Assembly: GCA_963978905.1 (NCBI GenBank)
Contig: OZ022256.1
Span: forward strand, 7,485,501 to 7,549,500
Direction: 5' to 3'
DNA length: 64,000 bases
From: Trichostrongylus colubriformis
Lineage: Eukaryota; Nematoda; Chromadorea; Rhabditida; Trichostrongylidae
The notes beneath the pieces were generated by a model, which saw nothing but the letters and a program-made list of their open reading frames with translations, had not been told where the DNA came from and did no database searches. Shown here piece after piece: positions 58,797 to 64,000 of the stretch. The position numbers and the translations under genes were made by a program. The stretch's first letter is position 1. Each line of letters starts with the position of its first letter.

Positions 58797-59020
58797 GTGG
58801 GGTACGGTCATGAGAGCTGTGTGAGCAAAGAGGCGACGGTCACGTGGTCAGAGACGCAGTGTGAGAGGAAAGTCAACAGTGAGCGCGAAATCTTGAACAG
58901 CCGCAGCTCTCGACAGCTGTTCAAAAGTTGCTCGGGATGGAGCTCGAACAAATTGCTCTCCTTTTTTCGATTTCTGCTTTGAGAAAAAGAAAATATCTCG
59001 GTTTTTTTCGCGTTTCTATT
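58797..59020 (+). repeat. CACGTG-core repeat family, copy 2
   Basis: Reads GCAAAGAGGCGACGGTCACG, GGTCAGAGACGCAGTGTGAG, CGACAGCTGTTCAAAAGTTG and ATCTCGGTTTTTTTCGCG, in the same order as 23930-24305 on its - strand. Confidence 0.6.
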
Positions 59021-60319
59021 CATCTTCTGGATTTATTAAAGTGATTTTGAGAGGATTAGAACTATGGATTCTGTGGACGATTCTCTTGAATCAGTTCGTT
59101 ATCGAACGGCAAATTTTGACAGTACCAATAACCAATCGAAAAGGTTTCAGGTGGACGCCATCTTCATTTCTTCCTAATTGTAAATTGTAAATGGATTTTC
59201 ACCGTAATCCGTTTCAGGTGTTCCCGTACCCTATTTTCATTCAATGCGATGGACATACATATGTATGTGTTCATTATCATTTGCACAAATCATTTTGCCC
59301 CTTTATCTGTTACTGGCAATTGATAAAGTTTCGCTTACTATAGAGAATACACTTTTTATCTTCTTGAAATGGCTAGAACTGGATAATATGTAGTAGCAAA
59401 GAATCTAGATATACGCAAAATGCACTACAAATTAAACGAAAAGCTTTCTTCGATTAGTAGCACAGATCACACGAATTGCATTTAAGTGACTAGTGATCCC
59501 GTGGTTCTTCTTCTCAAGGCGGTCTACCTCAAATTGCGCTGAGCCCCATCCATAGCCTAGAATCCAGTCCTGACCTAGTTCATTGTATACCGTTCGGTTT
59601 ATAGTTTTCGCTAATCCGCTCGCTTACGTTCTGTTAGTCCTGATACTGCTGACAGCTTTATAAGAACCTTGAATGCGACCTACATTCGTATTCTGCTCAA
59701 ACTGTAAATGCATTTGAGAGCAAACAAAACCAAAACATGCATTTTCCCGCACCTCATAATGTTCGATTGAGCATTATTATCATTCCAGAATTCCTCCAGA
59801 GAGGCTGCTGATCTTAGTACATTGATGATATTCTTCGTCGAGATGTGAATCGGGGATATTCAATACAAAAAATGAGAAAAATGGGGAAAAGGGAAAGAAT
59901 GGAAAAAACGCCGTGATTCGATGCAAACCGGCCAAGCATAATTGTACAAATAATTAAGCTCCTATAGAACCAATTGGTTAGCGCGCCAAATCTCATATTC
60001 AACAGGTAATAAATATTTACATGGAAATATCTGCGTATAAACAGTTGCCACGCGGGCGTCATCCACTCGAGTGCAATCATACAGTGTGTGTGTGCGAGTA
60101 TAAAATATCAAAGCAGCCGACCTTTATGGGCACCTGCATGGATATATTGATGATGGTGAGGACTGCTGGAAGGGCAGAAGAGCTACCATTTAATCACCGA
60201 AATCATATCTGACCTTGATGGAGTTCTTGAAGGTATTTCAATGCTCGTGGTGGATCTATACATAGTTCTTTCAGAATATAAAAAGGGTTATCTGGTGGGT
60301 GGTCAAATGGTCCGAAATA

Positions 60320-61163
60320 TTAGGTTGAACCATAATCTGTTACATTTTGACGAAAAATTTCAAATTTATTTTTCTTAATTTGTGTCTAACTTCAGTCAAC
60401 AAAATATGTACCATTATAATCAACAATATAATGCCAGCGAATAGGGAGATGACAGATGCCTTGCTTATAGAAGTCTGGGGATTTCTGGTTGAAGAAAGTC
60501 TGGAGGTCGATTTTGAGATCATCCTCATCATTGAACTGCCGTCCGTCGGGGAAGGGGGTCAGAGATAGGAATAGGTGGTAGTCAGTTGGGGCCATGCCCG
60601 GAGATTACGGTGGACGGGGGAACTTCGTTTAACCAAGGTCCTGGATCCTTTGACACGCCAATGCCACATGTGGGTGAGCGTTGTCGTGGAGGAAGAGGTC
60701 TTGGTCCATTTTTCCGGTAAGTTTTGCCGCTCCGGTGTCCAATTGCCTGCAGTAGAGATCGGCAGTGGCTGTCGTGTTGAATGGCAACAGTTTCCTACTT
60801 TTTTGAAAATTTTCAAAAAAAAGTTGTTTTTCTCAATGCAATTTTTTGAAATTTTTCCTGTTCCAATTTAAGCCGATCGAGCCATCGGGCTGCCGCCATA
60901 TGAGAGACAGTACCTGGGTCCATCGACTGGTTAATTTTGTTAGTGGCCTCGCATGCTGAGGAACCGAGGCGGTGTTCGTGAATTTCGCACCTTTCGCGAT
61001 ATTGCCGTAAATTCACTGCTTGTTGAAGCCATAGAGAATATGAATGTGTTAATCAGTAGTCCTTTTCACTCGCTTTATATACCTCCCACTACCGAATAAT
61101 CCAGAAGCTTCCACAGTTTTCCACAAGAAAAATAAGTGTAACAGAAATTATGGTTCAACCTAA
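60320..61163 (-). mobile_element. Deleted mariner transposon
   Basis: The 844-bp element has inverted ends TTAGGTTGAACCATAATCTG (left) and TTAGGTTGAACCATAATTTC (right, read inwards) flanked by TA. Inside on the - strand lie an N-terminal helix-turn-helix piece (SSACEATNKINQSMDPGTVS, RWLDRLK) and C-terminal blocks (FLHDNAHPHVALACQRIQDL, APTDYHLF, LPIRWHYIVD.NGTYF). The middle with the first catalytic Asp is deleted and stops break the frame. Full mariners are near 1.3 kb. Confidence 0.9.
60392..61016 (-). pseudogene. Mariner transposase, broken
   Basis: Residues of the transposase appear in at least three frames: the N-terminal piece near 60870-61016, the HDNAHPH block near 60650, and the C-terminal piece 60392-60595. 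Two of the three catalytic Asp residues (HDN and PTDYH) remain. The internal deletion and stops make it non-functional. Confidence 0.8.
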
Positions 61164-61799
61164 TACTTACCGTCCTTGATTGAAAATTTTCAAAGTACGA
61201 ACGAGAAGCGACCGTAGGAAAGAATCAAGGCTACTGTATTCGCTAAGAACGAAAGGACACAGTGCTGGCTCGCTCACCTAGCTGCGTAATGCTCGAACAT
61301 GTAGGTCGTTGTGAAATGCTGGCCATAAAATCGCTTTTCTTCGAAACGCCTCGTTTCACTAAGCAAACATCCATAAAAGTGGTGTGTCCTTGTGGAAGAA
61401 TTCGTAAAGTTATGTGATGTTTCTTTCACGTGAAAAAGCTCTTCTAGCGCTCGCCTCTGAACGCCGTCAAAGGACACGCTTTTCTGGAACGATGAGCAAT
61501 ATCGCGGCAAGGAAATGTTGATAAGGAACACTAATGAGGGACATCTGTTCATGAAGAATTGACAGCTGACTTTCATACAATCTCCGTCATTTCTCAAGTA
61601 TGTGCTTTCTCATATGAGGGTCACGCCAATCGGGAAGCGTTCCCCATATAGTCCGTCTCTTAGTCTGAAGAAACTACTATTTTTGAAGATCTCTAAAATA
61701 TTTGGAGAGATACTCTAAGCACATCTTATGTAATCTTTGATGGGATAACTGCTTGGTGATTAGAGATAGACCAGATACGTACGGGCACTTAGAGGAATC

Positions 61800-62190
61800 G
61801 TCCCTGAAATTTCAATACTATAAATCCTCTCGAAACAACGCTCACAGATACAGTAATAGCAGAAGCATGAAAAAAAAAACTTAATTTTATTCCAATGCAG
61901 AAATTGAAAAACCGGAAGAAGAGGATCTGGTTAGAGTTCCCACATAGCAAATTGCGCAGTTGTCGGCGAAAACAGTGCAGTTCAATATCTTGCGTCCTAT
62001 GCTTATTCGCTTCCCACTCTGCGTCTCTGACCACGTGACCGCAGCCCCTTCGCTTCTAGAGCCCTCGGGCTTCGCCTCCTCGGACGTCCCACCTGGTTAG
62101 ACGTAACTTCGAGGAGCAGTGTATCAGGCGAATTTTTTTCGCGTGCAACTTTGCATGTGGCTCGTAGTATGCATGTACAACATAGATACA
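61800..62190 (-). repeat. CACGTG-core repeat family, copy 3
   Basis: On the - strand: CCACATGCAAAGTTGCACGC, GCGGTCACGTGGTCAGAGAC, then ATTGAACTGCACTG. The same order as 23930-24305, including the CCACATGCAAA block upstream. Confidence 0.6.
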
Positions 62191-62368
62191 TGGTGAACTA
62201 AAATTTCCGTGTACGACTCCTTTAAGATGTAGGATGATATATTGGTACATGACACAGATCTACTGGCTACCCACCAGATAGAATTAGCATACAGAAGATG
62301 GAGAATGTTAAGGCACGAGCATGGGTGCGCCACAAAAACCTCCTAAATTCAGTTTTTCCTACTGCAAC

Positions 62369-62404
62369 GGCATACGTCCTGGAACATATGCTAGGACGTA
62401 TGCC
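62369..62404. repeat. Short perfect hairpin
   Basis: 12-bp stem GGCATACGTCCT with AGGACGTATGCC around a 12-base loop. The right side, ACATATGCTAGGACGTAT, is repeated at 62519. Confidence 0.55.
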
Positions 62405-62462
62405 TGGATATATCTTATCTTCTCAACATGGCTTACGAGTCGTGTAGTTTCGCGATGTTTTC

Positions 62463-62600
62463 CGAATGGCAGTCTTGGCTCTCCGCATCCGAATTCTTAT
62501 CCAGCGATGGTTTCGGGACATATGCTAGGACGTATACCCGGACATATGTCTAGAGTCGCTGGTTAAGAATTCGGATGTAAAGAGCCATGTCTGCAATTCG
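62463..62600. repeat. Foldback element of 138 bp
   Basis: Arms of about 46 bases pair with few mismatches (GGCTCT..CATCCGAATTCTT and AAGAATTCGGATGTAAAGAG) around a spacer made of two ACATATG / GGACGTAT units. A small MITE-like structure. Confidence 0.65.
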
Positions 62601-63121
62601 AAAAATATAGGAAATTACATAGCTCGCTAACCATGAGCAGAAGAGAAGGTTGCGGACAGCAAGAAAAACTCTGTACGATGGGTGTATGCCACTAGGATAA
62701 AAACTGACGTGGCCGCGAGTGGCACGCAACGCTGTCGATGTAAATTATGGGCGCCAAATTAGTTGGATCCTAGAGTCCCAAAGCCTAAAATCGCGCCAAA
62801 TTCCGGATGCCGCGAAGCGAAATTCTGATGTAATGGCACACAGTCCTGTTCGATATATGCTAAAAACGAGTGGGCTAGGATATTTTATCGGGCTAATAAC
62901 ATCCAAACAAACGTTCAAAAATCAACAACTCACGTCTTTTAAAAGGTGTGATAACAAGTTCTGCCACAGAAACAAAGGAAGAACAACAAAATCTTCTCTG
63001 AATATGTATATTAACAACAGTGATGACTATATATACATTTGACAAAAATATTAGGAATCCTGAATTGAATGATAAAATCAACGTTTACACCACCTATCCG
63101 ACATATCTTATATAACCTTCT

Positions 63122-63228
63122 TTAATCAGCATTCAATAGTATTTCTTTAACTTTCTTCGAATTTCGTTTCTCGGACTTCCTCTTCCTCTTATTGCCTTTC
63201 CTAGCACTTTTCGACTTTTCACACTCAC
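63122..63228 (-). CDS. Last exon of the candidate Cys/Lys-rich gene
   Basis: Follows TTATTCGTTCAG. Reads ECEKSKSARKGNKRKRKSEK and ends NAD before TAA. Codon use is coherent; other frames here are interrupted. Confidence 0.45.
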
Positions 63229-63474
63229 CTGAACGAATAAAGTGAACAACTGAAATGGAAGATGAACTGCAAATCTTTCCTTACATTGGCACTGCTTTTC
63301 CTGCTTGACTGGAGCAACATCTTTGTCTACCTCCACATCCGTCGTTTCTTGAATGTCCTTTTCCTGCAAAATAATCGAACTACGGTAGCTTCTTTCACAC
63401 AAAGGACCCTTGCAATAGGGTATCAGAAATGTCCGACATGTCTTGAAAAGTTCGTCCCTCAACTTTGAAAGCAT
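63122..63474 (-). CDS. Candidate small Cys/Lys-rich protein, 3' part of a gene
   Basis: Two exons on the - strand fit together: 63474-63285 (or from 63491 after a TTGCTTAG acceptor) and 63228-63122, split by a 56-bp intron with GTAAGG and TTCGTTCAG. From the Met at 63474 the product has 98 residues: CRTFLIPYCKGPLC, an acidic stretch (EKDIQETTDVEVDKDVA), KQCQCECEK across the splice, then a strongly basic tail (KGNKRKRKSEKRNSKK) and a stop. I do not recognise the family. The frame is open upstream to 63491, so more exons may lie beyond the window. The exon junction restoring a C-x-C-x-C run and the long Lys/Arg tail make it more than chance. Confidence 0.45.
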
Positions 63475-63539
63475 GTCGCACTCGAATGCGCCTAAGCAAT
63501 ACTATGGAACAAATTGTTGAAAAAGGGCACTGTTGAGGG

Positions 63540-63952
63540 ATGGTTACTATAGCTGATCAGTATTCTACTTCGACGCTCAAAGGAAATTATCGACGACCGA
63601 ACCATGGGCGACTGATACGACCGCCGGTACCTTATGCTTCCCTACCACGATCTACTCGCTCCAACACTCAGGTCCAAAATAGGTTATGGTCTTCGATAGG
63701 CAGCAGTGCGTTCTCCCCTGCCACCTGAATTAGGCAGTTCGGTCACTTCTCTAGAGAACAAAATGGCCTCTACGAAACTACTCACAGCGGAGGTCTACGT
63801 TTTTACAACACCGAGTTCGTTCTAGTCACTTCGCTAAGGAATTGTTCTCAAAGTTGAGAAGAATGGAGATGACTTCAGACTTCTACACTTTGATCCACTA
63901 TTCACAACATTCTATGCAAAAGTTGCCTCGTGCAGCTTTGACTGGAGTTATT
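63540..63952 (+). CDS. Candidate exons at the right edge, not recognised
   Basis: First piece (63540 to about 63680) reads DQYSTSTLKGNYRRPNHGRL and RPPVPYASLPRSTRSNTQ, with consistent CGA/CCG codon use. Second piece (about 63750-63952) has an open frame reading SHFAKELFSKLRRMEMTSDF, then LIHYSQHSMQKLPRAALTGV and a stop TGA. A phase-0 splice from CAG/GTCC to a CTCTAG acceptor would join them, but the donor is weak and other frames in the second piece also look plausible. It could be a gene overlapping the intron of the - strand candidate, or chance. Confidence 0.28.
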
Positions 63953-64000
63953 CACAATCCGTACTGAACAAGAGCTCGAGGGCGAGCCAATGTATAGCAG

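Noticed and set aside
1..64000. CRISPR arrays, bacterial operons or integrated prokaryotic islands
   Set aside because: Repeats are dispersed and unevenly spaced, introns are present, and no prokaryotic gene families or ribosome-binding patterns are seen.

Overview
The window reads as nematode genomic DNA, most likely a clade V (strongylid, hookworm-like) parasite. Seen: short exons bounded by GT and TTTCAG-type acceptors, long first introns, acceptor-like sites immediately before start codons as expected for spliced-leader trans-splicing, mariner/Tc1-type elements, and many MITE- and SINE-like repeats. The clade assignment is inference; no tree can be made here.

The clear protein-coding content is a pair of ephrin genes arranged tail to tail. 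Ephrin A runs on the + strand from 4583 to 14460 in seven exons that join in frame into about 270 residues. Ephrin B runs on the - strand from 45063 to 35544 in seven recognisable exons with the same splice positions and, from exon 2 on, the same intron phases. Both encode a signal peptide, an ephrin receptor-binding domain with four conserved cysteines, a Thr/Glu/Pro linker and a hydrophobic GPI-signal tail. Both have a first intron of about 8 kb. They are about 80% identical in the core exon and about 60% in the exon before the GPI tail, so they are old paralogs and not an assembly duplicate. In ephrin B the junction between exons 1 and 2 does not keep frame with the sites I can see, so a small exon is probably missing from my model.

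Layout: 1-4582 upstream sequence with repeats; 4583-14460 ephrin A, with repeats and a possible coding relic in intron 1; 14461-35543 a 21 kb gap with an inverted mariner derivative, a Tc1-type MITE, a palindromic element and a direct segmental duplication (about 17.7-19.55 kb and 24.45-25.8 kb); 35544-45063 ephrin B; 45064-63121 a repeat-rich stretch with a second inverted mariner derivative, a LINE 3' end, several tRNA-derived SINE copies, a tRNA-like gene, a perfect 44-bp hairpin and a deleted mariner; 63122-64000 the 3' end of a small Cys/Lys-rich gene (-) and possible + strand exons at the edge.

The two ephrins would act outside the cell as GPI-anchored ligands of the Eph receptor (VAB-1 in C. 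elegans) in cell sorting and axon guidance. Nearly everything else is transposon-derived. The most notable non-genic items are two inverted dimers of mariner 3' halves from different mariner families, and the 58.0 kb hairpin.
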